This document shows positions 33,072 to 42,487 of a stretch of 64,000 bases of DNA, piece after piece. The notes under the pieces are model-generated. The model made no database searches and was not told the DNA's origin. It saw nothing but the letters and a program-made list of their open reading frames with translations. The position numbers were made by a program, and so were the translations under genes. This stretch comes from Mucilaginibacter gossypiicola (GTDB taxonomy: Bacteria; Bacteroidota; Bacteroidia; Sphingobacteriales; Sphingobacteriaceae): positions 372,001 to 436,000 of the forward strand of contig NZ_FOCL01000003.1 of assembly GCF_900110105.1 (NCBI RefSeq). Direction: 5' to 3'. The stretch's first letter is position 1. The number at the start of each line of letters is the position of its first letter.

Positions 33072-36000
33072 ATGAAACCAAAACTTATCATCTTTATTAT
33101 TACATTCTTATTCACCACCTACCTGCTAACAAGCAGTATTTATGCAGCAACCTACGACTGGAAGGGAGGTTCGAGTACGGCTTGGGATACCCCTTCAAAC
33201 TGGAGCCCGAGCAGAACCACTCCCCTCTCAAGTGATGCTTTACAAATAGGTGTGGTATCATTTACTAACCCGCCAACAATAACCACCAGCACCAGCAGTG
33301 CAACTACATCTTGCGCGTCGGTTACATTCGGTACTGCAACATCATCTATAACCTTGACAGTAAATGGTACTTTATCAGTAAGCGGTGCAATATTACAAAA
33401 CCCTCCTACACTATCATTACTTGGGCTTGGCGGTACAATTACCACAACGCTCGCCGGTACCGGCTCTATAACATGCGGTTCAATGCAGGTTGGCAGCACT
33501 ACTTTTTTAAGTGTGGGAGCTATTACTGTTAACCAGGTAACTGTGGTTTCAACAGTTAACTCCCTGCAAATAAACGGTGACCTGAGCATATATGGTACCT
33601 CCAACTCGGTTGTGGTATTATTGGTAACTCTTTTACAAACAAACAATTCTGCATTCTATCTGCGCGGTGGTACTACAACCATTAGCGGGCAAATTTATAC
33701 TAATACCTCAGCAGCTTCTGGAGGCATATTAAATATCTCGCTGCTATCAGCTGCAACTGCGACATTTACGATAGATGTACCATCAGGTTCAACCCTCACC
33801 CCTCGTTTGGTATTAACTAATCCCGCTCCTATTAAATCAACAAGCAACGCAGCATCGATAGACTTTTATAACAACGGAGGCGGGTCCGGAACCTGCACGG
33901 TAGAATACGCAGGCAGCGGCCAATCTGTATATACCGAAAGTACCAGTCAGCTCGATATCAACCCTACCGCCTATCAAAATATAAACTTTTCTGCCACCGG
34001 CACCAAAACCATAAACTCAGGCGATCTTACAGTTTACGGAGACTGGAACTCAGCATCAACATCGGGCAAGGTTGATGCAGTAACTAATAACCCCAATGTT
34101 ATTTTCAAAGGGGCAACGCAATCACTTAGTGACGCCGGATCTGACGGGGGCAACGGCGTAGTATTTAAAAATGTTTTTGTACAAGGCAGTGCAACAAAAA
34201 CTATGTCGGCTTCAGGCTCGGGTAAATTCGCCGTTTCTTCTTCGGGTGTACTTACTATGGGTGGTACTGCCACCTTAGCAGCAGGCGGCGTTTTAACATT
34301 AAACTCTGATGCTACCGGTTCGGCTACGGTTGCAAGTATTCCTTCGGGTACAGCTATTACTGGTAATTTAAATGTACAACGTTATATTAATGGCGGCGCA
34401 ACAAAATACAGGGGGTACCGCTTGTTAACCTCATCTGTTAATACAGGTACTTCATCTCCAGTTTTCACGCTGGCATATCTTAAAAATAATGCATTTGTTA
34501 CCGGCACAACATTAGCAGCCGGTGGTTTTGACGTTTCGCCGGGGGCCAATAATCCCACTATTTACTTTTTTAAAGAAAGTCAGCCTGCTAACCAAAGCTC
34601 GTTTACATCGGGCTATTTCAGGGGGGTTAACAGTTTAACATCTCCATACTCTTTTGATGCGGAAAGCGGCACAAGGTATATCGGCGCAGGTAATGGTTTT
34701 GCTTTCTTCTTCCGTGGAGACCGTACCGCTGCCGGTTCTATAAACAACGCTATATATACTACTTACGTTCCGCAGCCAACCACAATGACGGAAACAGGGA
34801 TATTAAACCAGGGCAATATCACCGTAGCAAACTGGTATGATGGTACATCAACCTTACAATATTCAAGCGTAGCTGCCAACACGTTGCAAGGATATAACCT
34901 TGTGGGCAATCCATATGCCAGTACTATAAATTTTGAAAAGTTTAACCGCAAGGGAACATCGGGCAGTACTGCTGATAAATCCTCTTCAATTTATATTTCC
35001 GGGCAAAAAGCTCAGATCTATACCACCACGCCGTCAAAAGTCCCCCCATTAGTTTATATCTGGATTTATAATCCAACAACAAAAAACTTCGAAAGTTATC
35101 AGCAATATGCAGGCCCGATAAGCTCAGTTAATGACACTACTACAACTGTTAACCCGGGGATACAAAGTGTGCCAGGCGGCGTGGCAAGCAATATGATAGC
35201 AAGCGGACAAGGCTTTTTTATTATCGCAAATGGCAGCGGACAGGCTCTATCTTTCAGAGAATCGGCCAAGACAACAACTCAACCATCGTCAACTACGCTT
35301 GCCGGGGTATTCAGCTTACCGCAAGGCAATACGCCAATTGCACAGGCTTTGAGTACCGGTAATAAAGCCATCATGAGCGCTGCAAATACGCCACTTGCTG
35401 CAGCAAGTGTAAGCGAACCTGTTTCGCAACCAAGCCCCGTCATACATCTCCTGCTTGAAAAAGATACTGCAAATTTTGATGGGGTTGCGCTGGTTTTTGA
35501 TAGTTGGGCTACTGCCAATTTCAATAAGGATAAAGACGCCGAAGACCTTGGCGGGATTGGTGCATTGGAAAGTTTTTCGGCTTTAACCAGTGACAGTGTA
35601 AAAACAAGCATTCACCATCTTCCGCTACCCGGAAAAACCCAGGGCATAATCCCGCTGTTTGCAGATGCCACAACATCAGGGCCTTATAAAATAAAATTAA
35701 CCGACATTAAAGATATGCCTGCCCTTTATGAAGTATGGCTTAAAGATAACTTCACTAAAGATTCAGTGGATCTTAAAGCACATCCTGACTACAGCTTTAA
35801 TATAGATAAAAGCAACAACGCATCCTTTGGTGTCAATAGGTTACAGCTTATCATCCGCCAGAACCCTGCACTCATGGTACATTTACTCATCTTTGAGGCA
35901 ACAAAATTAAACGAAACTGCTAAAGCTACATGGTTTGCAGAGAACGAAGCTAATTATACAACCTACGTTGTTGAGCGAAGTACCAATAACGGCAAAACAT

Positions 36001-36428
36001 TCGGCCCCATAGGAACGCTGAATTCAAATGGGGCAAAAAGCTATTCATTTACCGACAAGGCACCGGCTCAAGGGCTTAACCAATATCGTTTAAAGCAAAT
36101 CGACTTAAACGGTAATTTTACATACTCTAAAATTGCTCCGGTAATGTTTGCCAATAACACACAAAACACTATAAGTAGTATCATGAGCCTATACCCCAAT
36201 CCGGCTACTGATGTAATTAATGCCAAAATGAAAATAGATAATAACAGCAATTTTAACTACAAAATCAGTATCACCAACAGCGAGGGAAAGATCATTGCTA
36301 CTGCTACATCGTCCCAGGCTAACTGGCAAAATAATGTAGCCTCATTTATACCGGGCACTTATATTATGCAGGTTGTTAACAGTAAAGACAACAGCGTTAT
36401 AGGATTTCAAAAATTCATTAAACAATAA
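33072..36428 (+). CDS. Large secreted protein with T9SS type A sorting domain
   Basis: An 1118-residue extracellular protein. The signal peptide ends near SSIYAATYDW. The body is Ser/Thr/Gly-rich and strand-rich, in the manner of beta-helical surface proteins: first GSSTAWDTPSNWSPS, a repeat-rich middle, and the stretch NLVGNPYASTINFEKFNRKG. The last 85 residues are a typical T9SS C-terminal domain (SLYPNPATDVINAKMKI, then SEGKIIATAT, GTYIMQVV and the end GFQKFIKQ). Export by Sec, then T9SS across the outer membrane, is expected. The biological role is unknown; adhesion is a guess. Confidence 0.88.
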   Translation: MKPKLIIFIITFLFTTYLLTSSIYAATYDWKGGSSTAWDTPSNWSPSRTTPLSSDALQIGVVSFTNPPTITTSTSSATTSCASVTFGTATSSITLTVNGTLSVSGAILQNPPTLSLLGLGGTITTTLAGTGSITCGSMQVGSTTFLSVGAITVNQVTVVSTVNSLQINGDLSIYGTSNSVVVLLVTLLQTNNSAFYLRGGTTTISGQIYTNTSAASGGILNISLLSAATATFTIDVPSGSTLTPRLVLTNPAPIKSTSNAASIDFYNNGGGSGTCTVEYAGSGQSVYTESTSQLDINPTAYQNINFSATGTKTINSGDLTVYGDWNSASTSGKVDAVTNNPNVIFKGATQSLSDAGSDGGNGVVFKNVFVQGSATKTMSASGSGKFAVSSSGVLTMGGTATLAAGGVLTLNSDATGSATVASIPSGTAITGNLNVQRYINGGATKYRGYRLLTSSVNTGTSSPVFTLAYLKNNAFVTGTTLAAGGFDVSPGANNPTIYFFKESQPANQSSFTSGYFRGVNSLTSPYSFDAESGTRYIGAGNGFAFFFRGDRTAAGSINNAIYTTYVPQPTTMTETGILNQGNITVANWYDGTSTLQYSSVAANTLQGYNLVGNPYASTINFEKFNRKGTSGSTADKSSSIYISGQKAQIYTTTPSKVPPLVYIWIYNPTTKNFESYQQYAGPISSVNDTTTTVNPGIQSVPGGVASNMIASGQGFFIIANGSGQALSFRESAKTTTQPSSTTLAGVFSLPQGNTPIAQALSTGNKAIMSAANTPLAAASVSEPVSQPSPVIHLLLEKDTANFDGVALVFDSWATANFNKDKDAEDLGGIGALESFSALTSDSVKTSIHHLPLPGKTQGIIPLFADATTSGPYKIKLTDIKDMPALYEVWLKDNFTKDSVDLKAHPDYSFNIDKSNNASFGVNRLQLIIRQNPALMVHLLIFEATKLNETAKATWFAENEANYTTYVVERSTNNGKTFGPIGTLNSNGAKSYSFTDKAPAQGLNQYRLKQIDLNGNFTYSKIAPVMFANNTQNTISSIMSLYPNPATDVINAKMKIDNNSNFNYKISITNSEGKIIATATSSQANWQNNVASFIPGTYIMQVVNSKDNSVIGFQKFIKQ

Positions 36429-36446
36429 AACAGGCACCAAAAACAA

Positions 36447-37208
36447 CTAAAAAAAACGCCTGATACCACATAAGTTATGGGTATGCTTTTTTTGCTCGCG
36501 CGAATATATACCATCCTCGTTAATGGTATCAATCTTCACCTTGCCAGATGCATGGATAATATGCTCATTATTAAGCATAATACCCACATGAGTTACCTTA
36601 CCTTCGGCATTATCAAAAAAAGCCAGATCGCCTAACCGCGCATCTTTTATTGAATCAACTTTAGTGCCTTCTTTTACCTGCATGCTTGCATCCCGCTTAA
36701 TCCTGAGGCCTTTAAGTTTGTAAACTATCTGCGTAAAACCCGAGCAATCAATACCAAAATGAGTTCGGCCTCCCCACAAATAAGGAGAGTTTAGGAATGA
36801 TTTAGCAGTATCAGCAATATCTTCAGGCTCACCAACTTTGCCAATTATCTCAAACCGTTCATTACCAACACGGCATGAAGTTCCTTCCAAAAAAGCAAGT
36901 GAACTGCCGGCTGGTAAATAAACCACGCTGTTGTCACTTATCTTCCAGGCCTGCGTAACCGCATGGTAGGTAAGCTTTGGTGGATGGTTCTTAATATTTT
37001 TATATGCTATATGACCAAGCATTGCAAATTGCAATCTGCCTATCCACCCCTCATATCCGTCACTTTCGGCAACGATCTTAATCCAATTGTTTTGCCACTC
37101 GGCAATTTCAAATGCTTCGCCAAATAATAATTGCGACACCTGCTCGCTCCGCTCACTGGGTTCGGCCCTGAGCGGGATTACGGCAAGGTTACATATCCCG
37201 TACTCCAT
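36447..37208 (-). CDS. NlpC/P60 cysteine peptidase with SH3-like N-terminus
   Basis: A 253-residue C40-type peptidase of the gamma-D-glutamyl-diamino acid endopeptidase (YkfC-like) layout. The N-terminal SH3b part (AVIPLRAEPSERSEQVSQLL; GWIGRLQF) is followed by a second beta segment. The catalytic Cys is in HFGIDCSGFTQIVY, the His in GKVTHVGIML, and the third polar residue in HASGKVKID. It cleaves cell-wall peptides. No signal peptide is seen, so it may act on recycled muropeptides in the cytoplasm. Confidence 0.92.
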   Translation of the reverse strand: MEYGICNLAVIPLRAEPSERSEQVSQLLFGEAFEIAEWQNNWIKIVAESDGYEGWIGRLQFAMLGHIAYKNIKNHPPKLTYHAVTQAWKISDNSVVYLPAGSSLAFLEGTSCRVGNERFEIIGKVGEPEDIADTAKSFLNSPYLWGGRTHFGIDCSGFTQIVYKLKGLRIKRDASMQVKEGTKVDSIKDARLGDLAFFDNAEGKVTHVGIMLNNEHIIHASGKVKIDTINEDGIYSREQKKHTHNLCGIRRFF

Positions 37209-37430
37209 AGTTTCTGTAAATGTAAAATAAACAAAAATTCGGCGCGTATTTTCAATTGATACACGGTTAACATTTCAATATGATATTACTTTTATAATTG
37301 GTATCTGTAACTCAGGGGGTAAAAACTACACGATAATACAAATATTTTTAGAATTTTCAACTCCCCCCGGCATACCTCAACAATCCTTAATATTTAATTA
37401 AACACCTGTTCTTTAAACTTATTGTTAAAT

Positions 37431-37462
37431 AAAAAGGGGATATGCAATGCATACCCCCTTTT
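37431..37462 (-). terminator. Terminator of the ferredoxin gene
   Basis: AAAAGGGGATATGCA with TGCATACCCCCTTTT makes a nearly perfect stem with one mismatch; A-tract on the plus side serves as T-tract for the leftward transcript. 22 bp past the ferredoxin stop. Confidence 0.75.
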
Positions 37463-37484
37463 CAATATCATTAAAAAGAATTTC

Positions 37485-37838
37485 TTATTCGTTCATGTGC
37501 AGCCAATCTTTCTTGGCAAGCAGTTCTTCTTCAGTTTCGCGGATATCTTCGTCATCAACGCAACAATCAACAGGGCAAACCGCAGCACATTGAGGCTCAT
37601 CATGGAAACCTACACATTCTGTACACTTATCGGGTACTATATAATATATATCATCAGATAATGCAGCTTGTGTTTCTTCGGCATTCAGGGTGTTACCGTC
37701 GCCAAAATCAATTATCCCTTTAAGGCCTGTCCCGTCGCTAAAACGCCAGGCCGCCCCTGCATCATAGATGGCATTATTAGGGCATTCCGGTTCGCAGGCC
37801 CCGCAGTTTATGCATTCGTCGGTGATTTTAATCGCCAT
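37485..37838 (-). CDS. 4Fe-4S dicluster ferredoxin
   Basis: A 117-residue electron carrier. The first cluster motif is CINCGACEPECP (residues 10-21). The second, with an insertion, is CTECVGFHDEPQCAAVCP (about 73-90), as in the Alvin/Chromatium-type ferredoxins with an extended loop. The C-terminal tail is acidic and ends EELLAKKDWLHMNE. It is divergent from the LuxC-like reductase, a gene pair often seen in Bacteroidetes, so it may supply electrons there; that link is inference. Confidence 0.93.
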   Translation of the reverse strand: MAIKITDECINCGACEPECPNNAIYDAGAAWRFSDGTGLKGIIDFGDGNTLNAEETQAALSDDIYYIVPDKCTECVGFHDEPQCAAVCPVDCCVDDEDIRETEEELLAKKDWLHMNE

Positions 37839-37939
37839 ATTTCTAAATATCTAATAATCTCAATTAACTTTGCCTGCAAATTGCAAGCGTACAAATATAA
37901 CAAAAAAAGGCTTTCGGGGTTTAATCCCCCAACATATAT

Positions 37940-38965
37940 ATGTCAAAAATTAATCCAAAAAACTCAATAAATTCATTTTCGGAGTTAGGCAGGCAACTCC
38001 TGGCCCCAGATGCTGCATTAAATGCACTCATTGAAAACGAACAATATCATAATGCCTGGTTTACGCCGGCAAGTGTTTCAGAAGCGGTAGCGGCCATAGG
38101 TGCCATGCTAAATACGGAAGATTTAACTGCCTGGCTTTCAAAATATGATCTTGAAACAGGTAAACCGGTAAAAAACGTAGGCCTTATACTGGCCGGCAAT
38201 ATCCCGCTGGTAGGTTTTCATGACGCTCTTTGTGTTATTGCCTCGGGTAACAAAGCGCTCATCAAAGCTTCATCGCAAGATGCCCGCCTTATCAAAGCAG
38301 TATTGGAAAAACTGGTAACTATTGATGCGGGTTTTGCCGGCAGCTTTAGCTTTGTTGACAAGCTTGAAGGCTTTGACGCCATTATTGCCACGGGTAGTAA
38401 TAACAGCTCGCGTTATTTTGATTATTATTTTGGTAAAGTTCCAAACATCATTCGTAAAAACCGCAACAGCATTGCTGTACTAAGCGGCAAGGAAACCGCC
38501 GAAGAACTGTTTAATCTCGGTCATGACATTTTAGATTATTATGGCCTTGGCTGTCGTAATGTATCCAAAATACTGGTACCTGAGGGTTATGATTTCACTT
38601 TCTTTTTTGAATCGATAGAAGATCATAAAGCCATCATCAATCACCATAAATACAACAATAATTACGATTATAATAAATCCATTTATCTTGTTAACGGTGA
38701 TAAGCATTTTGACAATGGATTTTTAATGGTAAAAGAAGATGACAGGCTGACATCTCCGCTGTCAGCATTGTTTTTTAACTACTACCATGACATGGCAGAA
38801 GCCGAAAACATTATCAGCCAAAATGCCGAAAACATCCAGTGTATCGTGAGTACCCTGCCTTTGCATGTAAAAAACCAGGTAGTTGGTTTTGGCCAAAGCC
38901 AGCAACCTAAACTATGGGATTATGCCGATGGTGTGGATACGATGGAATTTTTGTCAAGTCTTTAA
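37940..38965 (+). CDS. Acyl-CoA reductase, LuxC-like
   Basis: A 341-residue aldehyde-dehydrogenase-like protein of the LuxC group. The cofactor-site phrase LILAGNIPLVGFHDALCVIAS, the FVDKLEGFDAIIATGSNNSSRYFDYYFG stretch (in parts) and IIRKNRNSIAVLSG are typical. The nucleophile Cys is probably in YYGLGCRNVSKILVP. It reduces an activated acyl group to an aldehyde; the substrate in Bacteroidetes is not established. Divergent from the ferredoxin gene with a 100-bp gap. Confidence 0.88.
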   Translation: MSKINPKNSINSFSELGRQLLAPDAALNALIENEQYHNAWFTPASVSEAVAAIGAMLNTEDLTAWLSKYDLETGKPVKNVGLILAGNIPLVGFHDALCVIASGNKALIKASSQDARLIKAVLEKLVTIDAGFAGSFSFVDKLEGFDAIIATGSNNSSRYFDYYFGKVPNIIRKNRNSIAVLSGKETAEELFNLGHDILDYYGLGCRNVSKILVPEGYDFTFFFESIEDHKAIINHHKYNNNYDYNKSIYLVNGDKHFDNGFLMVKEDDRLTSPLSALFFNYYHDMAEAENIISQNAENIQCIVSTLPLHVKNQVVGFGQSQQPKLWDYADGVDTMEFLSSL

Positions 38966-38984
38966 ATAAAATAAATACCTTTGG

Positions 38985-39066
38985 AGAAGGAGGTGAAAGG
39001 CGAAAGGCAAAAGGTTAAAAGTGAAAGGTTCCTGCCTTTTACCTTTCGCCTTTTACCTTTCACCTT
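38985..39066. repeat. GAAAGG-type short repeats forming a hairpin
   Basis: AGGTGAAAGGCGAAAGGC on the left and GCCTTTTACCTTTCACC on the right pair imperfectly around CCTGCC. Similar GAAAGG words occur at 42080-42104 and 47172-47192. Confidence 0.5.
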
Positions 39067-39090
39067 AAAAATAGCTTTAACCTTAAAAAA

Positions 39091-39294
39091 ATGTATATCA
39101 TAAAAGTTAAAGGTGTTGCAAAAATACCCGATTATGTACAGCTGCGGGACGATAAATTTACGCTGTTGGCTTATTTCAGGGTTGACAGACCGGATAAATC
39201 GCTTGATAAAGTTGGATTAGGCGACAAAGCCGATGAGATCATGAATATTATCAAAGACCTGCCGTTTGGGCAGATCTTAAAATTAGAGCTATAA
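39091..39294 (+). CDS. Conserved-looking small protein upstream of ftsE
   Basis: A 67-residue protein (MYIIKVKGVAKIPDYVQLRD...), strand-rich at the N-terminus with a C-terminal DKADEIMNIIKDLPFG helix. No named family recognised. Its stop is 5 bp from the ftsE ATG, so the two are in one operon and probably co-translated. Confidence 0.7.
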   Translation: MYIIKVKGVAKIPDYVQLRDDKFTLLAYFRVDRPDKSLDKVGLGDKADEIMNIIKDLPFGQILKLEL

Positions 39295-39299
39295 AAACG

Positions 39300-39980
39300 A
39301 TGATAGGAAATTCTATAATAAAACTAAACAACGTTGATATTTTTCAACAGGCGCACCTGGTACTTTCAAACGTAAATTTACATGTTGATAAAGGCGATTT
39401 TGTATGGCTGATAGGCCAGACAGGATCAGGTAAAAGTAGCCTGCTGAAAGTAATTTATGGCGATTTAGGAATTAAAGCGGGAACCGGTCATGCTTGTGGC
39501 TATGAGCTAAGCAAGCTGCCCGGTCGCGATATCCCTTACCTGCGTCGTAAATTAGGTATAGTTTTCCAGGATTTCCAGTTACTGACCGATCGTACCATTG
39601 AGCAAAATCTCAACTTTGTGATGCGTGCTACCGGTTGGAACGATAAAAAACTGATTGCAGACAAAGCTCTTGACGTACTTGAAAAAGTTGGTCTGCGTTC
39701 AAAATTAAAGAAAATGCCGCATGAGCTTTCAGGCGGCGAACAGCAACGTGTGGTTATAGCACGCGCCTTGCTTAACGACCCCGAAATAATTCTGGCCGAT
39801 GAGCCTACAGGTAACCTCGATCCCGAAACATCCGAAGAAATTGTTTTGCTCCTTAAACAAATCAGTCAATCAGGCACCGCCGTACTGGTAGCCACCCACG
39901 ATTATCACATTATCCGTGCTTTTCCATCTCGCATTATCAAATGTGAAAACGGTAAGGTTTTGGAAGATGTGGAGATATAG
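39300..39980 (+). CDS. ftsE: FtsE-like ABC ATPase
   Basis: A 226-residue ABC ATPase that, with the membrane protein FtsX, controls cell-wall hydrolases at the division site. Walker A is [13 protein letters not shown], the Q-loop is VFQDFQLL, the signature is [16 protein letters not shown], and Walker B is [14 protein letters not shown], then the H-loop ATHDY. The short length and close match over the whole chain point to FtsE rather than a LolD-like exporter, although ftsX is not adjacent. Confidence 0.85.
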   Translation: MIGNSIIKLNNVDIFQQAHLVLSNVNLHVDKGDFVWLIGQTGSGKSSLLKVIYGDLGIKAGTGHACGYELSKLPGRDIPYLRRKLGIVFQDFQLLTDRTIEQNLNFVMRATGWNDKKLIADKALDVLEKVGLRSKLKKMPHELSGGEQQRVVIARALLNDPEIILADEPTGNLDPETSEEIVLLLKQISQSGTAVLVATHDYHIIRAFPSRIIKCENGKVLEDVEI

Positions 39981-40146
39981 AACAGAACCAAGATTTTTAG
40001 GATTTGAGGATGACCGTGATGTATAAAACTCAAGGCCATCCTTAAATCAAGCGAATCATGGTTCTGGTTTGTCCATTTGGCGGTTCGCCTGTCACCCTTA
40101 CTTAAATTTTTTTCATACCACTGACAGCTTGACCGCTTTAAGGTTA
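39981..40146. other. Intergenic region before grpE with inverted repeats
   Basis: AGAACCA (39982-) and TGGTTCT (40056-) pair at the ends of a loose inverted repeat built on GATTTTTAGGATTTGAGG and CCTTAAATC words. Further on, CTGTCA and TGACAG (40090-40128) form another inverted pair just before the grpE promoter region. No gene is seen. Confidence 0.5.
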
Positions 40147-40161
40147 TGGCAGGATACTTGA
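40147..40161 (+). promoter_or_regulatory. Possible sigma-54-like promoter for grpE
   Basis: TGGCAGG-ATAC-TTGA matches TGGCACG-N4-TTGC in spacing and in all but two positions. Transcription would begin near 40172, close to the start codon. Similar TGGCA..TTG promoters precede heat-shock genes in some Bacteroidetes, from memory. No activator site is proven. Confidence 0.35.
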
Positions 40162-40176
40162 TTGGCACTACTCGCT

Positions 40177-40779
40177 ATGAAATTTAACGATATGTTGAAG
40201 AAAAAGAAGAAAGAAAATACGGATAATACAGAAAATATAAACGAAGTGGATAACGAGCAATTACAAAACGACGGGCAGGAACAAGCCCAGGAAACAGAAG
40301 CTACTGCTACAGAAACTGCAGCAGCCCCTACCGCCGAAGAAAAGCTTAAAGACGAGCTGGCACAAGCTAATGACAAGTACTTGCGTTTATATGCCGAATT
40401 TGATAACTTTAGAAGGCGTACCATTAAAGAACGCGAGGAAGCCCGCAAAACCGAAGGCAAAGACGTTATTGTGGCCTTGCTACCTGTACTTGACGACTTT
40501 GAACGCGCGCAGCGTGCAATGGACAAGGCTACTGAGGTTGCTCCTGTTAAAGAGGGCGTTACTCTGATCCAAAACAAGCTGAAAAATATACTGGGTCAAA
40601 AAGGCCTTAAAGAAATGACATCAATAGGCAATGCCTTTGACGCCGATCTGCATGAAGCTATTACCAATATTCCGGCACCTACAGACGACCTTAAAGGCAA
40701 GGTAATGGACGAAATGGAAAAAGGCTATACCCTGAATGACAAAGTGATCCGCTTTGCTAAAGTGGTAGTTGGAGCGTAA
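40177..40779 (+). CDS. grpE: Nucleotide exchange factor GrpE
   Basis: Exchanges ADP for ATP on DnaK. A long N-terminal acidic coiled-coil stretch of about 60 residues is followed by the conserved helix KYLRLYAEFDNFRRRTIKER and the C-terminal beta domain that contacts DnaK (GNAFDADLHEAITNIPAP, then GYTLNDKVIRFAKVVVG). The frame starts earlier with TTG; I use the ATG at 40177 (MKFNDMLKKK), although a further ATG at 40192 is possible if transcription starts near 40172. dnaJ lies 126 bp downstream; dnaK is not in the window. Confidence 0.95.
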   Translation: MKFNDMLKKKKKENTDNTENINEVDNEQLQNDGQEQAQETEATATETAAAPTAEEKLKDELAQANDKYLRLYAEFDNFRRRTIKEREEARKTEGKDVIVALLPVLDDFERAQRAMDKATEVAPVKEGVTLIQNKLKNILGQKGLKEMTSIGNAFDADLHEAITNIPAPTDDLKGKVMDEMEKGYTLNDKVIRFAKVVVGA

Positions 40780-40783
40780 CTGA

Positions 40784-40900
40784 TTTCGGATTTGGGACTT
40801 TCAATTTCGGATTTACCCGGCTGAGATAGTCTATCCTGATCTTACACAATATTAAATTACAATAAATCCGAAATCTAAATTTCGGAATCCGAAATTTTTA
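40784..40900. repeat. AATCCGAAAT inverted repeats between grpE and dnaJ
   Basis: ATTTCGGATTTGGGAC and CAATTTCGGATTTA on the left face AAATCCGAAATCTAAATTT and GGAATCCGAAATTT on the right. The same word recurs at 20883-20905. It fills the gap and ends 6 bp before the dnaJ start. Confidence 0.55.
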
Positions 40901-40905
40901 AAATT

Positions 40906-42069
40906 ATGGCTAAGAGAGATTATTACGATGTGCTTGGAGTTGCTAAAGGAGCAAGTGCTGATGACATAAAAAAAGCATATCGTAAAATGGCTATTAAATA
41001 TCACCCTGATAAAAACCAGGGCGATAAGGAAGCGGAAGAAAAGTTCAAAGAAGCTGCTGAAGCTTACGAAGTATTAAGTACTCCCGAAAAACGTCAGCGG
41101 TATGACCAGTTTGGTCACGCGGCCAACGCATCGTCGGCAAATGGCGGCGGTTACGGTGGTGGCGGCGGCATGAATATGGACGACATATTTAGCCAGTTTG
41201 GCGATATTTTTGGCGGTGGCAGTCCGTTTGAAGGTTTCTTCGGTGGTGGTCGTCAAGGTGGTGGTGGCAGGCGCGTAGCCCGCGGCAGCAACCTGCGTAT
41301 TAAAGTGCGTTTAACCCTTGAAGAAATTGCCAACGGTGCCGAAAAGAAGATCAAGGTTAATAAACAGATCATCTGTAAAACCTGCGATGGTAGTGGCGCA
41401 AAAGATAAATCATCGTTCCAAACCTGTAAAACCTGCGGCGGCTCAGGAGCCGTGCGCAGGGTAACCAATACTATTTTGGGCCAGATGCAAACTACCAGCA
41501 CCTGCCCTACCTGTAACGGCGAAGGTTCAACCATACTGTCAAAATGTACTGTTTGTCATGGTGATGGTGTTGTTCGCGGTGAAGAATTAATTACTATCCA
41601 GGTACCTGCGGGTGTTAGTGAAGGTATGCAGTTGAGCATGAGCGGCAAAGGTAACGCAGCCCCACGTGGTGGTGTTCCGGGCGATCTGATCATCCTGATT
41701 GAAGAAGTACCTCACGAAACATTAAAACGTGACGGTAACAACGTGATCTATGACCTGCACGTAAACTTTGTTGATGCTACTTTAGGCACCTCTGTTGAAG
41801 TACCTACCATTGATGGTAAAGCCAAAATAAAAATTGATCCCGGAACACAAGGTGGCAAGATCCTGCGCCTGAAAGGCAAGGGCTTACCGGAAGTAAATTC
41901 ATACCACCGCGGCGACCAGTTGGTGCATATTAACATCTGGACGCCAAAAGCCTTGAGCCGCGAAGAACGTGAGATCCTCGAGAAACTACAAGGTTCACCT
42001 AACTTTAAACCCAACCCGGGCAAAAACGAGAAAAGTTTCTTTGAACGGATGAAGGAATACTTTGAATAA
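40906..42069 (+). CDS. dnaJ: Chaperone DnaJ
   Basis: Type I J-protein that stimulates DnaK ATPase. The J domain ([17 protein letters not shown]..., HPD in [10 protein letters not shown]) is followed by a Gly/Phe-rich region ([14 protein letters not shown]) and four zinc repeats [32 protein letters not shown], then the two C-terminal substrate domains ending [11 protein letters not shown]. Length 387 is normal. Same operon direction as grpE. Confidence 0.98.
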   Translation: MAKRDYYDVLGVAKGASADDIKKAYRKMAIKYHPDKNQGDKEAEEKFKEAAEAYEVLSTPEKRQRYDQFGHAANASSANGGGYGGGGGMNMDDIFSQFGDIFGGGSPFEGFFGGGRQGGGGRRVARGSNLRIKVRLTLEEIANGAEKKIKVNKQIICKTCDGSGAKDKSSFQTCKTCGGSGAVRRVTNTILGQMQTTSTCPTCNGEGSTILSKCTVCHGDGVVRGEELITIQVPAGVSEGMQLSMSGKGNAAPRGGVPGDLIILIEEVPHETLKRDGNNVIYDLHVNFVDATLGTSVEVPTIDGKAKIKIDPGTQGGKILRLKGKGLPEVNSYHRGDQLVHINIWTPKALSREEREILEKLQGSPNFKPNPGKNEKSFFERMKEYFE

Positions 42070-42113
42070 AGCTTTTTTGAGGTGAAAGGATAAAGGCGAA
42101 AGCTATATGTAAG

Positions 42114-42145
42114 GCCTGGAGTTATTATGACTCCGGGCTTTTTAA
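42114..42145 (+). terminator. Terminator after dnaJ
   Basis: A 9-bp stem (GCCTGGAGT / ACTCCGGGC, with one T-G pair) and a 7-nt loop, followed by TTTTTAATTTT. It overlaps the last codons of the leftward frame at 42125-42487. Confidence 0.8.
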
Positions 42146-42487
42146 TTTTCCTACCAACTCTTTTTTGAATATATCTATCAGCATTCTAATAATTTTGGAT
42201 TCCTCACTTGCTATAATCTTCTCGTGGTAAAGTTTAGATACTATTTCATTCTGTGCTACTGTTATCTTGTAATAAAACTCTTCAAACATCACATTAAGAA
42301 TAATATGTATATTAAAAGTATTTCCCGGATTTTTGTACTCCTGAAAAACTATATTTATCTTAATAAACAAATCTTTTTTTCCGAGAAAAGAATTTAAAGT
42401 TTCAATTTTAGCGTTTAAAATGGAATGATCATATTTTGTAAGTCTATTATTCTCAGCAAGTTCAAGCGTCCACGCTTGAATGATTTT
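42125..42487 (-). pseudogene. Possible 5'-truncated gene reading out of a REP palindrome
   Basis: An open frame runs leftward from inside the palindrome cluster (it starts right after a TAG at 42490-42488) to a stop at 42125. The first residues (KIIQAWTLELA) are written by the palindrome. The rest, e.g. NAKIETLNSFLGKKDLFIKINIVFQ and YHEKIIASEESKIIRMLIDIF, looks helical and protein-like, but there is no good start codon upstream (a TTG lies at 42370 and an ATG, MFEEF, further in). It is AT-rich compared with dnaJ. The likeliest reading is a gene cut by the palindrome element, or a false frame. Confidence 0.4.

Noticed and set aside
40162..40177. TTGGCACTACTCGCT as a sigma-54 promoter
   Set aside because: The GG to GC distance is two bases short; the TGGCAGG-N4-TTGA just upstream fits better.
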